From NCBI GenBank assembly GCA_000432335.1, contig HF995380.1, positions 20,187 to 38,769 of the forward strand: a stretch of 18,583 nt of DNA. Reading direction: 5' to 3'. Shown piece after piece: positions 1 through 6,904 of this stretch. A program made the position numbers and the translations under genes. Within the stretch, counting starts at the first letter, position 1, and every line of letters begins with the position of its first letter. Source of the stretch: Firmicutes bacterium CAG:646 (lineage in GTDB: Bacteria; Bacillota; Clostridia; Lachnospirales; Lachnospiraceae). The notes below the pieces were generated by a model. The model was given only the letters and a program-made list of their open reading frames with translations, made no database searches and had not been told where the DNA came from.

Positions 1-919
1 CCGCCACACCCACACAGCTTACCGAACCGTTCTGAATCCCCTGACTTCCCGCTCCCTTGGTAACATACAGACAGCGGCACTCCAGATACAGCATGGACTT
101 CTTCTCACTGCTTCCCATCAGCACCTCAGAACCGGAACCAGAGGTAAATCTTACCTTCAATCCCCGGGAGCCGTAGGCTGCATTCAAAAATGCTTTGGAG
201 TACGGCGTATCGTCTCCATCTACAAATACTTTCTCTGTTCCATATACGGATAGGGTTTCCGCATAGGTTGTCAGCCCCCGGATTCCCAGTTCCAGTTCCA
301 CTGCCTCTTCCACTGCACACTGGGTCAGCACGCCGCGGCGTCCCACCTGAGAACCGATCAGAAGAGCGATGGCATTAAAGGGGGCGTATCTTGCCACTCC
401 TGTAGTAGTCTCCTCTTCGCTGAATCCCCGCAGAGCTCCCTCCGCCGCATCCGCTGCGATCTGTACCGGATCATCCTTCAGATTGGTGATATGCGCCTGA
501 TTTCCCGGCACTCTCCGGGCGCGCATTTTCTGCATACCCATCATCATTTCCACCACATTTAACTGATTGATGACCTCCGACATCTTTGCCGGAGTGATAC
601 CGGATACCAGTTCCAGTACTTCTTTTCTTGAAACATTGATATCCACGATCTTTCGCGCAATATCCACGGAAGAAATTCCCATGGACTGTTCTGCCCGGTC
701 AATACGGATGGCGTAATCTGCAATGAACTGATCCAGAAAGTCAAAATCTTTTCTTTCCTTTCCGTCCAGTTCCATAATCTTTCCATTTTCAATTCTGATG
801 GACGGTTTGGGATCATAAGGACTTTTCATTGCCACAAATCCCATCTCCGGCCATTCATCGATAAACCCGTCTTTATTCACCGGACGGTTGTCCAGTATTT
901 CTATACGCTTTGATTTCAT
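1..919 (-). CDS. pduC: B12-dependent propanediol (diol) dehydratase large subunit, 3' end cut by window edge
   Basis: PduC is the catalytic subunit of the adenosylcobalamin-dependent enzyme that turns 1,2-propanediol into propionaldehyde inside the BMC. I translated 306 codons from the ATG at 919; the frame is open to the left edge, so about 45% of the usual ~554 residues lies outside. The protein opens MKSKRIEILDNRPVNKDGF, as in known PduC. Active-site residues known from the Klebsiella enzyme sit at identical numbers: Gln141, His143, Glu170, Glu221 and Gln296. Asp335 and Ser362 are beyond the window. A GAGAGGG ribosome site lies about 9 bases before the ATG. The gene follows pduQ after a 57-base gap; pduD and pduE are expected next to the left. 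A glycerol dehydratase large subunit is the main alternative, but the aldolase / PduP / PduL context favours propanediol. Confidence 0.95.
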   Translation of the reverse strand, partial: MKSKRIEILDNRPVNKDGFIDEWPEMGFVAMKSPYDPKPSIRIENGKIMELDGKERKDFDFLDQFIADYAIRIDRAEQSMGISSVDIARKIVDINVSRKEVLELVSGITPAKMSEVINQLNVVEMMMGMQKMRARRVPGNQAHITNLKDDPVQIAADAAEGALRGFSEEETTTGVARYAPFNAIALLIGSQVGRRGVLTQCAVEEAVELELGIRGLTTYAETLSVYGTEKVFVDGDDTPYSKAFLNAAYGSRGLKVRFTSGSGSEVLMGSSEKKSMLYLECRCLYVTKGAGSQGIQNGSVSCVGVA

Positions 920-976
920 ACTTCTGATCCCTCTCGCTTTTGGCTGTATCTGCGTCCTTTCTGTCTGCATTCCGTT

Positions 977-2128
977 TCAGAACGACCACAGCTTCGTATA
1001 GATCCTGATAATATCTTCTTTCGTTGGAACTCTTGGATTGGTGGGGGTACAGGCATCTGCCAGCGCCGCCTCCGCCATCTTATCCACCGCCGCAAAATAA
1101 GCGTCCGGCGTAATCGTCCCTATCTCCTGTATGGTCAACGGAATATTCATTTCCTTCTGCATAAACTGAATCCAGTTTACCAGCGACCTTACGCTCATCA
1201 CTTCATTATAATTACTCAATCCCAGAATATGAGCAATATTCGCATATCGCTTAACTGCCGGAAGATATTCCTTCTGACTTCTGGAATGTTTATTGATATT
1301 CGCATTAAACTCTACAATATGGGGCAGGAGCATCGCATTCGCCCGCCCATGAGGAATATGAAACAGCGCTCCCAACTGATGCGCCATACTATGGGTAATT
1401 CCCAGGGACGCCGAATTAAACGCCAGCCCAGCCAGACAGGACGCCACGTGCATCTTCTGTCTCGCATGCATATCATTTCCGTCCAGATACGCTCTCAGCA
1501 GAAATACTCCGCAGATTTCAATAGCTTTTTCTGAAAGCGCCGAGGAAAATTCATTGTGCTCTGTGCTCACATAAGATTCCAGCGCATGGGTAAATACATC
1601 CATTCCCGTATCTGCGGTAATGGCGGGAGGAACACTTTTCACCAGCTCCGCATCCAAAATCGCTTCATCTGCCGTAAGCCCTTCCGATACCAGCGGATAC
1701 TTGGTCTTTGCCACCGTATCGTTTACAACTGCAAAAGAAGTTACCTCCGAACCGGTTCCACTGGTAGTTGGAACAGCAATCAATCCTACCTGTCCATAAT
1801 TATGAATCTTCAGAGCAAATTCCCGAATCGCTTTGGAAGAGTCGATGGCCGATCCGCCTCCCACTGCCACGATCGCTTCCGGCTGATACTCCAGAAATTT
1901 TTTCACTCCATTGGAGATTTTATCAATAGGTGCATCCGGCACTACGTCATCAAAAATCTCATACTGGATACCGCCTGCCCGAAGAGGCTCCGTGATCAGG
2001 TTTACCATCCCGCTTTGTACCACGAAAGGGTCAGTGATCACCAGAACTTTTCTGTATGGAATTTCTTTCAGACGGAGCAACGCGCCGTCCCCAAAATAAA
2101 TCTGCGTTTTTATTCCAAAACAATCCAT
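977..2128 (-). CDS. pduQ: Iron-containing alcohol dehydrogenase, 1-propanol dehydrogenase (PduQ-like)
   Basis: Group III iron-dependent alcohol dehydrogenase, 383 residues, the normal length. The NAD-binding GGGSAID motif is at residues 90-96. The metal ligands match the family spacing: Asp177, His181, His246 (in THSMAHQLG) and His260 (in IPHGRAN). In Pdu compartments PduQ reduces propionaldehyde to 1-propanol and recycles NADH to NAD+ for PduP. A FucO-like lactaldehyde reductase is the alternative, since the two are close relatives; the position directly before pduC favours PduQ. No terminal encapsulation peptide is visible. The start ATG at 2128 has an AAAGGCG ribosome site, and only 15 bases separate it from the DeoR gene upstream, so the two are probably co-transcribed. 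Confidence 0.85.
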   Translation of the reverse strand: MDCFGIKTQIYFGDGALLRLKEIPYRKVLVITDPFVVQSGMVNLITEPLRAGGIQYEIFDDVVPDAPIDKISNGVKKFLEYQPEAIVAVGGGSAIDSSKAIREFALKIHNYGQVGLIAVPTTSGTGSEVTSFAVVNDTVAKTKYPLVSEGLTADEAILDAELVKSVPPAITADTGMDVFTHALESYVSTEHNEFSSALSEKAIEICGVFLLRAYLDGNDMHARQKMHVASCLAGLAFNSASLGITHSMAHQLGALFHIPHGRANAMLLPHIVEFNANINKHSRSQKEYLPAVKRYANIAHILGLSNYNEVMSVRSLVNWIQFMQKEMNIPLTIQEIGTITPDAYFAAVDKMAEAALADACTPTNPRVPTKEDIIRIYTKLWSF

Positions 2129-2143
2129 GGTTTTCGCCTTTCT

Positions 2144-2908
2144 TTATTTCGGATAATAACATTTTATCTGATGCGCTGCAAAAAATTCCATCCATCCATC
2201 CGACGGTTTTTCATCGGTCACCACCGCCGTCAGATTTTGAATATCCGTTACTTTCGCAAACGCGGTATTGTCAAATTTACTGTGATCCACAGCCAGAATA
2301 CTCTCTCTTGCCGAATCCATCATGCTCTGCTTTGCCTGAGCAAAAAGATCATTGGAATCCATAATCCCCCGCTGCATATCCAGAGCCTTGCAGGATACAA
2401 ACGCTTTATCTACAAAATAAGACCGAAGCGCCGTCTCTGTTTTGGAACCCAGCAGCGCAAGATACCCTTCCTTCATGATGCCTCCGGTGGAAATAATATT
2501 CCACCCGGAAACATCTGCCAGCTCAATCATGATCTCAATAGAATTCGTGATCACGGTAAGCCTTTTCTTTTCTTTGATCATTTTCGCAATAAACACGGCT
2601 GTGGTGCTGGCGTCCAGCATGATCTGATCTCCATCCTTGATCATACCCGCCACAAGTTCTGCAATTTTCTGTTTTCCCGACACATTTCTGTTCTTTCGCA
2701 CATTGAAGGGCATATCAATGGTCATATTTTCGTTGATCACTGCTCCGCCATAACTTTTAATGGCATATCCTTCACTTTCCAGCTTGTCCAGATCCCGTCG
2801 GATTGTTTCTTCTGACACGTTGTATAACTGACTCAGTTCACTGACAACGACACGTTTTTCTTCCTGCAGTTTTTCCAGGATCAGATTTCTTCTCTCTAAC
2901 GCTAGCAT
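2144..2908 (-). CDS. DeoR-family transcriptional regulator of the BMC operon
   Basis: Sugar-phosphate-responsive repressor type, 254 residues from the chosen start. The N-terminal winged helix (MLALERRNLILEKLQEEKR, recognition region SELSQLYNVSEETIRRDL) is followed by the usual KSYGGAV hinge. The DeoR C-terminal sensor domain has D-A-S-T-T, TNS and STGG phosphate-site segments and a VDHSKF block. The open frame extends upstream to 3007, but the ATG at 2908 has a good AAGGGGG ribosome site about 9 bases away and begins exactly where family members begin, so I use it. The gene sits inside the operon between pduT and pduQ. An inverted repeat at 3063-3110 shares an 11-base word with the main BMC promoter region, which suggests this protein controls both. 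The ligand is unknown; a fuculose/rhamnulose phosphate or a downstream product is plausible. Confidence 0.88.
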   Translation of the reverse strand: MLALERRNLILEKLQEEKRVVVSELSQLYNVSEETIRRDLDKLESEGYAIKSYGGAVINENMTIDMPFNVRKNRNVSGKQKIAELVAGMIKDGDQIMLDASTTAVFIAKMIKEKKRLTVITNSIEIMIELADVSGWNIISTGGIMKEGYLALLGSKTETALRSYFVDKAFVSCKALDMQRGIMDSNDLFAQAKQSMMDSARESILAVDHSKFDNTAFAKVTDIQNLTAVVTDEKPSDGWMEFFAAHQIKCYYPK

Positions 2909-3018
2909 ACAACTTGTCCCCCTTGGTTTTCTCTTAAAAATGATGTTGGAAGCAAAAGATGCCTGACGAATTGTTTCGTGCTGCGCACTTCCACAATTCT
3001 GCCCCACATTCGAATATC

Positions 3019-3035
3019 GCAGGGCTGCGCCCTGC
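3019..3035. repeat. Short GC-rich inverted repeat upstream of the DeoR gene
   Basis: Perfect 7-base arms GCAGGGC / GCCCTGC around a 3-base loop, lying in the 213-base gap between pduT and the DeoR gene. Only the plus-strand reading has a following T-run (TTTTATT), so it would terminate antisense rather than operon transcription. On the minus strand it is a stable hairpin without a U-tract. Role unknown. Confidence 0.45.
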
Positions 3036-3062
3036 TTTTATTCTCATATTGAGGCGGGTCAT

Positions 3063-3110
3063 AAAGTCATAAAACCACTTATGTGCAAGCACAACGTGGT
3101 TTATGACTTT
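3063..3110. promoter_or_regulatory. Large inverted repeat, candidate DeoR-family operator or mRNA hairpin
   Basis: Arms at 3063-3078 and 3096-3110 match over 15 bases with one bulged A (outer sequence AAAGTCATAAAACCAC). The loop holds a second dyad TGTGC-AA-GCACA (3082-3093). No U-tract follows on either strand, so it does not look like an intrinsic terminator. The word CATAAAACCAC (3068-3078) recurs exactly, in reverse orientation, at 11119-11129, just upstream of the BMC operon -35 box. It could also act as a processing or stabilising hairpin after pduT, whose stop codon is 12 bases away. Confidence 0.55.
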
Positions 3111-3121
3111 TGACCTTGGCA

Positions 3122-3670
3122 TCATAAGATCCGCTCGATCACCTTTGCATCCGGATGAGCGATCACGGAAGAATCCAGATACATTCCCTTTTCTCCCACT
3201 GCCTCTTTTGCTTTCTCAAGAGATGCCTCCACTGCGGCTACCTCTCCTGTGATCAGCATATAAGATTTTCCGCACATACCCTTGGCGATGCGAAGCTCGA
3301 TCAAGTCAACAATAGCGGTTTTAGCCGCCAGATCTGCCGCCACAATGATCGATGCAGCGTCATAAGTTTCCAAAATCCCCAGCGCGCTTACCTTTTCCAC
3401 CTGAGCGGAGCCGTACATCGCCGGAAAAATCGATTCATGGGGATTTCCCAGAATAAAATTGCCGATAAGCTGTTCTTCATATTTTGTGGATGCTGTATCC
3501 ACTGCCGCCTTTACGGCGCTTAAATCTCCAGAAATAATCGCAATATATTTTCCAGGACAAACTGTCTGCGCTTCTATAAGCTCTACCTCTGAAGTTTTTA
3601 CCATGGCGTCTGCCGCTGTGATACCGGTTGCCGTGGTTTTAAATTCAACCATTCCGATTGCTTTACTCAT
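3122..3670 (-). CDS. pduT: Tandem-domain BMC shell trimer with Fe-S cysteine (PduT-like)
   Basis: Shell protein of 182 residues made of two BMC domains (about 3-90 and 95-180), which form a pseudohexameric trimer. Cys38 in the TVCPGKY motif is at the same number and in the same context as the cysteine that binds a [4Fe-4S] cluster on the threefold axis of Salmonella PduT. That cluster is thought to pass electrons across the shell and to pair with PduS, encoded immediately upstream. The length equals that of Salmonella PduT (184). The gene starts 16 bases after pduS ends. It is the last shell gene before the regulator; a structured 213-base gap follows. Confidence 0.9.
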   Translation of the reverse strand: MSKAIGMVEFKTTATGITAADAMVKTSEVELIEAQTVCPGKYIAIISGDLSAVKAAVDTASTKYEEQLIGNFILGNPHESIFPAMYGSAQVEKVSALGILETYDAASIIVAADLAAKTAIVDLIELRIAKGMCGKSYMLITGEVAAVEASLEKAKEAVGEKGMYLDSSVIAHPDAKVIERIL

Positions 3671-3686
3671 ACAGTCTACGTCCTTT

Positions 3687-5015
3687 CTACTTTGCCTCTA
3701 TCACTACCGCTTTGTCTGATACGTGGGTAACGACACCACTTATGGATGCGTGGATTGCCACGCTCAGCCCCTGTGCCGGTTCTGCTATCCTCTGTCCCTC
3801 TGTTACCTGATCTCCAATGGCTACCTGCGCCTTTGCCGGAGCTCCGATATGCTGACTCAGATTGATCGTTACCTTCTTCACCGGAACCACCTGATCGTCC
3901 AGCGGCGCGTCTTTGTCGTATTTTGTCAGTCCCAGACGAGCCATCAGCCGCTCTTCTGGGACCTTTCGATATGCTCTGGATTCCTGTACCGACGCTGCCT
4001 GAACTCCCTGAGGAGGACGAACGCCTGCTCTTTTCAGTCCAAATTTCATGTCTGCCAGAAGAGACCGGGGCGCGAGACTCTGAGGACATGCATACATCTC
4101 GCATACACCGCAGGAACTGCAGAAGTTCGCATTAATGTATGGATTCATATCCCGAAAATCTCCATTCGTCGCCGCTCTCATGAACAATGCCGGATCAATC
4201 GGATGACCCAGATTGTTTCTGGGGCAAAGGTCCGTACAGGTACGGCACTGACAGCAGATCGATGCTGCCCGTTTCAGATCAATAGAAGATTTTCTTTGTT
4301 TTTTCTGAACGATCGTATGATCTGGCGGAAGTACCAGAACTGCGTTCGTAGTCTTTGTCACCGGCTGGTTTTCTGTCCCTATATTGCCCATCATAGGTCC
4401 GCCTACAAAATATACGGCATCCTTCACCGTAGTTTTTCCTGCCATAGCCACCACTTCAGAAAGCGGAGTCCCTAACGGGACTCTCACTGTCACCGGATGT
4501 TCCACTTCTCCAACTACAGAAACTAATTTGTCCGTTACCGGGTGATTTTCTTCCATTGCCCGGTAAATATTATAAACTGTTTCTACATTGAAAACGGCTA
4601 CGCCTTCCTCAATGGGAAGTCCTCCCGGTCTTACCACGCGGCCTGTCGCCTCGTAAATCAGCACGATTTCATCCCCCATAGGATATACTTCGTCCAAAAG
4701 CGCCAGACGCATTCCCGGAAATGCTTCCAAATGTTCCTGCAGAGCATTTACCGTATCTTTATATGATTTCTTTATACCAATGATCGCTTCTTTGGCGCCT
4801 ACGATCTCTGCGATTTTATGAAAGGTTTTCATGATCTCATACGCATGCACCTTCAAAAGCTGTCTATGTAACTTCAGCAAAGGTTCGCATTCCGCACAGT
4901 TCATCAAAATAGTGTTGGCGCGTTCATCGATTTTCACATAGGTCGGAAATCCTGCACCGCCGGCGCCAACCACACCGCTTTCCTGTATGATTTTTTGTAA
5001 TTCTCTGATCTCCAT
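3687..5015 (-). CDS. pduS: RnfC-like Fe-S flavoprotein, cobalamin reductase PduS
   Basis: PduS proteins bind FMN and two [4Fe-4S] clusters. They reduce cobalamin and are thought to carry electrons between the compartment interior and the cytosol together with PduT. The 442-residue protein begins MEIRELQKIIQESGVVGAGG, followed by the RnfC-type glycine-rich GAGGAGFPTYVK segment and an SLBB region near residues 165-205. Cluster motifs are Cys254/257/260/264-Pro and Cys299/302/305/310-Pro; the second, with four residues before the last Cys, is the PduS pattern. The C-terminus is a short barrel-like domain (QVAIGDQVTEGQRI). An upstream in-frame ATG at 5045 lies inside pduN, whereas the ATG at 5015 has a GGAG site formed by the end of pduN, 4 bases after its stop, so I use 5015. 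Confidence 0.9.
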   Translation of the reverse strand: MEIRELQKIIQESGVVGAGGAGFPTYVKIDERANTILMNCAECEPLLKLHRQLLKVHAYEIMKTFHKIAEIVGAKEAIIGIKKSYKDTVNALQEHLEAFPGMRLALLDEVYPMGDEIVLIYEATGRVVRPGGLPIEEGVAVFNVETVYNIYRAMEENHPVTDKLVSVVGEVEHPVTVRVPLGTPLSEVVAMAGKTTVKDAVYFVGGPMMGNIGTENQPVTKTTNAVLVLPPDHTIVQKKQRKSSIDLKRAASICCQCRTCTDLCPRNNLGHPIDPALFMRAATNGDFRDMNPYINANFCSSCGVCEMYACPQSLAPRSLLADMKFGLKRAGVRPPQGVQAASVQESRAYRKVPEERLMARLGLTKYDKDAPLDDQVVPVKKVTINLSQHIGAPAKAQVAIGDQVTEGQRIAEPAQGLSVAIHASISGVVTHVSDKAVVIEAK

Positions 5016-5019
5016 GGGT

Positions 5020-5286
5020 TTACTCCAATCCGGCACCATCATCAATGATACCTACAATCGCCGCATCAACAGGCGCCGTCTCCAGACCGCAGCCTATTCT
5101 TGCCGCACTTCCCTGTGCAACCAATACGTACTCTCCAATGCCGGCTCCGATATTATCGATGGCAACGATCTGATTGAGATCAGCTTTCATATGGTGCACA
5201 GGTTCTACGATCATAAATTTATTTCCAATGAGTTTATCATTTTTTCTGGTAGAAACAATGCTTCCTACAACTTTCCCTACAATCAT
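5020..5286 (-). CDS. pduN: BMC vertex pentamer, EutN/CcmL family (PduN-like)
   Basis: Pentameric protein that caps the vertices of the icosahedral shell. The 88-residue product starts MIVGKVVGSIVSTRKNDKL, the standard family opening, and contains the conserved DNIGAGIGEYVLVAQGSAAR segment and the VDAAIVGIID end. The frame extends to 5331, but the ATG at 5286 has an excellent GGAGGG ribosome site and matches family starts. It lies between pduL (46 bases away) and pduS (4 bases away), so tight coupling with pduS is likely. Confidence 0.93.
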   Translation of the reverse strand: MIVGKVVGSIVSTRKNDKLIGNKFMIVEPVHHMKADLNQIVAIDNIGAGIGEYVLVAQGSAARIGCGLETAPVDAAIVGIIDDGAGLE

Positions 5287-5332
5287 AGTTACCCTCCGTT
5301 TCTTATTACGAATTATCCGGCGCTGCCGCACC

Positions 5333-5971
5333 TTATTTCACAATAGAGACCGTCATTCCGGTAGCGATCTGAGAGGCGTTCGCCTCATCGGTATCTATAT
5401 GCATTTCCAGCGTAAAACTTTCATCTACACGGATTTTCACATGATGGAACACAGTTCCTCTCTCATTTTCCGCTTTCACCGATACGTAATCTCCATCGTG
5501 TACACCGGCTGCCCGGGCGTCTGCCGGAGACATATGGATATGTCTTGCAGCCACGATACAGCCTTCTTGCAAATAAAGCGCTCCCTTCGGTCCCACCAGT
5601 GCGATCGGTGCAGAACCTGCAATATCGCCGGACTCCCGAACAGGCGCTTTCACTCCCAGTTTAATAGCATCTGTAGCAGAGATCTCCACCTGAGACTTAC
5701 TTCTGCAAGGTCCGAGAATCCTTACATTCTCAATAGCTCTCAGTTTCAGTCCTACAATGGTGACCAGCTCATTGGATGCAAATTGACCGCCCATCAGCTC
5801 CTTCTTTTTGGTAAGCTGATAGCCCGGTCCAAACAAAACTTCCAGATCAGCCTGTGTAAGATGAACATGTCTGGCAGAAACCCCTATGGGAACCATGTAG
5901 CCGTCCCCCTGCGCTTCCTGCTTCTGTATACTCTCCATTACCAATCTGGTAATTCTTTCTACTTCCTGCAT
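5333..5971 (-). CDS. pduL: Phosphate propanoyltransferase PduL with N-terminal encapsulation peptide
   Basis: PduL converts propionyl-CoA and phosphate to propionyl-phosphate, recycling CoA inside the shell. Two PduL repeats are visible: VPIGVSARHVHL near residue 28 and VAARHIHM near 140. The family's di-zinc ligand set appears as His35/His37, Glu96, His144/His146 and His191, with the RILGPCRSKSQVEIS segment between. Residues 1-18 (MQEVERITRLVMESIQKQ) form an amphipathic helix typical of BMC encapsulation peptides. The chosen ATG gives 212 residues, the usual size. Its ribosome site is weak, unlike its neighbours. An upstream frame reaches an ATG at 6097, but that stretch has no PduL similarity and a poor ribosome site. 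A TTG or GTG a few codons upstream is also possible. Confidence 0.9.
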   Translation of the reverse strand: MQEVERITRLVMESIQKQEAQGDGYMVPIGVSARHVHLTQADLEVLFGPGYQLTKKKELMGGQFASNELVTIVGLKLRAIENVRILGPCRSKSQVEISATDAIKLGVKAPVRESGDIAGSAPIALVGPKGALYLQEGCIVAARHIHMSPADARAAGVHDGDYVSVKAENERGTVFHHVKIRVDESFTLEMHIDTDEANASQIATGMTVSIVK

Positions 5972-6023
5972 ATCCAAGCACAACACCCACTTTCCAAGAA
6001 CCTTACTTCTGTTTTTAGTAACC

Positions 6024-6078
6024 GCCGCACCACCAGAGGGAGGACGGGAATATCCGTTCCCTCCGTTTTCCGTGCGAC
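6024..6078 (-). promoter_or_regulatory. Nested hairpin in the pduL leader
   Basis: The gap between the extended shell gene and pduL (about 128 bases) is long for this operon. Read on the minus strand it holds an outer arm pair GTCGCAC / GTGCGGC (6 of 7 pair). Inside that is a stem GGAGGACGG / CCGTCCTCC with two single-base bulges around an ATATT loop (6038-6064). No U-tract follows. It could tune pduL translation or mark an mRNA processing site. Confidence 0.4.
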
Positions 6079-6099
6079 GCGTTCCTAAACAGAACATTC

Positions 6100-6378
6100 C
6101 TATTTTACTTTGGGAAGAATCATTTCCACATCGGTGTGCGGTCTTGGGATTACGTGTGTAGCTACCAGTTCTCCCAGTCTGGATGCTGCTGCACTTCCGC
6201 TCTCTACGGCAGATTTTACTGCGCCTACATCGCCTCTTACCATAACAGTTACCAGTCCGGAACCGATTTTTTCTGTTCCTACCAAAGCCACATTTGCCGC
6301 TTTACACATAGCGTCCGCTGCTTCCACTGCTGCTACCAGACCTCTGGTTTCGATCATACCTAAAGCTTCCTGTGTCAT
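6100..6378 (-). CDS. Internal-start short form of the tailed BMC-H shell protein
   Basis: Starting from the in-frame ATG at 6378, the product is a 92-residue canonical BMC-H, almost the same size and sequence as the neighbouring 91-residue shell protein (6905-7180). A perfect AAGGAGG Shine-Dalgarno lies 8 bases upstream (6387-6393), embedded in the codons for His-Lys-Glu-Glu-Lys-Arg of the long form. It is the best ribosome site of this gene, so the short form is probably made, perhaps in excess over the long form. I list it as an alternative product, not a separate gene. Confidence 0.7.
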   Translation of the reverse strand: MTQEALGMIETRGLVAAVEAADAMCKAANVALVGTEKIGSGLVTVMVRGDVGAVKSAVESGSAAASRLGELVATHVIPRPHTDVEMILPKVK

Positions 6379-6573
6379 TCTTTTTTCCTCCTTATGGATT
6401 GTAGTGTTCGTTGTACCAGTTTTTTCTGTAATTTCTTCTGTTTTCTGTTCTGCCGGTACGGTTTCCGGCTCAACAGTTTTCTGGACTCCGGCTGTTCTTC
6501 TGGCTGCCGCCGTCTTCGGGGCTGCCTTCTTTGGCGCCGGAGCTTTCGATGTTGTTTTTTTAATCTCTGCCAT
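6100..6573 (-). CDS. BMC-H shell protein with lysine/alanine/proline-rich N-terminal tail (long form)
   Basis: The 157-residue product has a 65-residue low-complexity tail (MAEIKKTTSKAPAPKKAAPK, then T/E-rich) followed by a complete PduA/PduJ-type hexamer domain from Met66 (TQEALGMIETRG; pore segment EKIGSGLVT; end VATHVIPRPH). The tail is basic at first, acidic in the middle, and predicted disordered. The long start at 6573 has a GAGGGA ribosome site 7 bases away and lies 11 bases after the previous shell gene. A second, stronger start lies at Met66 (see the separate entry), so one gene may make two proteins. In Salmonella, PduB and PduB' arise the same way and the PduB tail links shell to core; that precedent concerns a trimer, whereas this is a hexamer. 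Confidence 0.9.
   Translation of the reverse strand: MAEIKKTTSKAPAPKKAAPKTAAARRTAGVQKTVEPETVPAEQKTEEITEKTGTTNTTIHKEEKRMTQEALGMIETRGLVAAVEAADAMCKAANVALVGTEKIGSGLVTVMVRGDVGAVKSAVESGSAAASRLGELVATHVIPRPHTDVEMILPKVK
6387..6393 (-). promoter_or_regulatory. Internal ribosome binding site inside the tailed BMC-H gene
   Basis: Minus-strand AAGGAGG, complementary to the 16S rRNA end, 8 bases from an in-frame ATG (6376-6378). It falls exactly at the junction of the disordered tail and the BMC domain. Confidence 0.75.
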
Positions 6574-6584
6574 CGTAAGTCCCT

Positions 6585-6872
6585 CTATTTCTTCCAGCGG
6601 CTGGCGCTCAGTTCTACCATTCTTACTGTCTCTTCATGGGGACGGGCAATGACTGCATGCAATACAGGTTTTTTAATGGCGCCGGCAACTGCCGCGTCCA
6701 CCGCTGCAGTCACCGCTGCCACATCACCCTCGATCACCATCGTGACAAGACGTCCTCCCAGCTTCCTTTCCCATGTAGCCAGACTCACATCCGCCGCCTT
6801 AAGCATGATATCCAGAGCATCGACAGCCGCAACTACACCTGTTATTTCAATAAAGCCATACGATTTTCCCAT
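6585..6872 (-). CDS. BMC-H hexameric shell protein, divergent pore loop
   Basis: Single-domain BMC shell protein, 95 residues, beginning MGKSYGFIEITGVVAAVDAL. The segment at the hexamer pore reads WERKLGGRLVT rather than the GTEKIGSGLVT of its two closest neighbours, so its pore should differ in charge and width. The end VIARPHEETVRMV fits the family. The start has an AAAGGAG site 7 bases away. It is the third of four consecutive BMC-H genes and probably forms a shell facet with a distinct permeability. Confidence 0.88.
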   Translation of the reverse strand: MGKSYGFIEITGVVAAVDALDIMLKAADVSLATWERKLGGRLVTMVIEGDVAAVTAAVDAAVAGAIKKPVLHAVIARPHEETVRMVELSASRWKK

Positions 6873-6904
6873 GGATGAACTCCTTTTCCACTTTTACAAG
6901 TTTC

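Noticed and set aside
559..816. 85-residue minus-strand frame
   Set aside because: It is out of frame with PduC, whose continuous reading through the same bases keeps all catalytic residues.
1556..2815. 419-residue open frame on the plus strand
   Set aside because: It is antisense to pduQ and the DeoR gene, has a Cys/His/Arg-rich composition typical of a shadow frame, no family resemblance and no ribosome site.
3063..3110. Reading the large inverted repeat as an intrinsic terminator after pduT
   Set aside because: No U-tract follows on the minus strand, and related BMC genes continue downstream in the same direction.
5174..6088. 304-residue plus-strand open frame
   Set aside because: It lies opposite pduN and pduL, which have clear family motifs; its own composition is shadow-like.
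5972..6097. N-terminal extension of PduL up to an ATG at 6097
   Set aside because: The extra 42 residues have no similarity to PduL, the ribosome site is poor, and the encapsulation helix starts naturally at 5971.
6110..6652. 180-residue hydrophobic plus-strand frame resembling a membrane protein
   Set aside because: The Ser/Ala/Val-rich sequence is the reverse reading of the Ala/Thr-rich BMC-H gene, not a real membrane protein.
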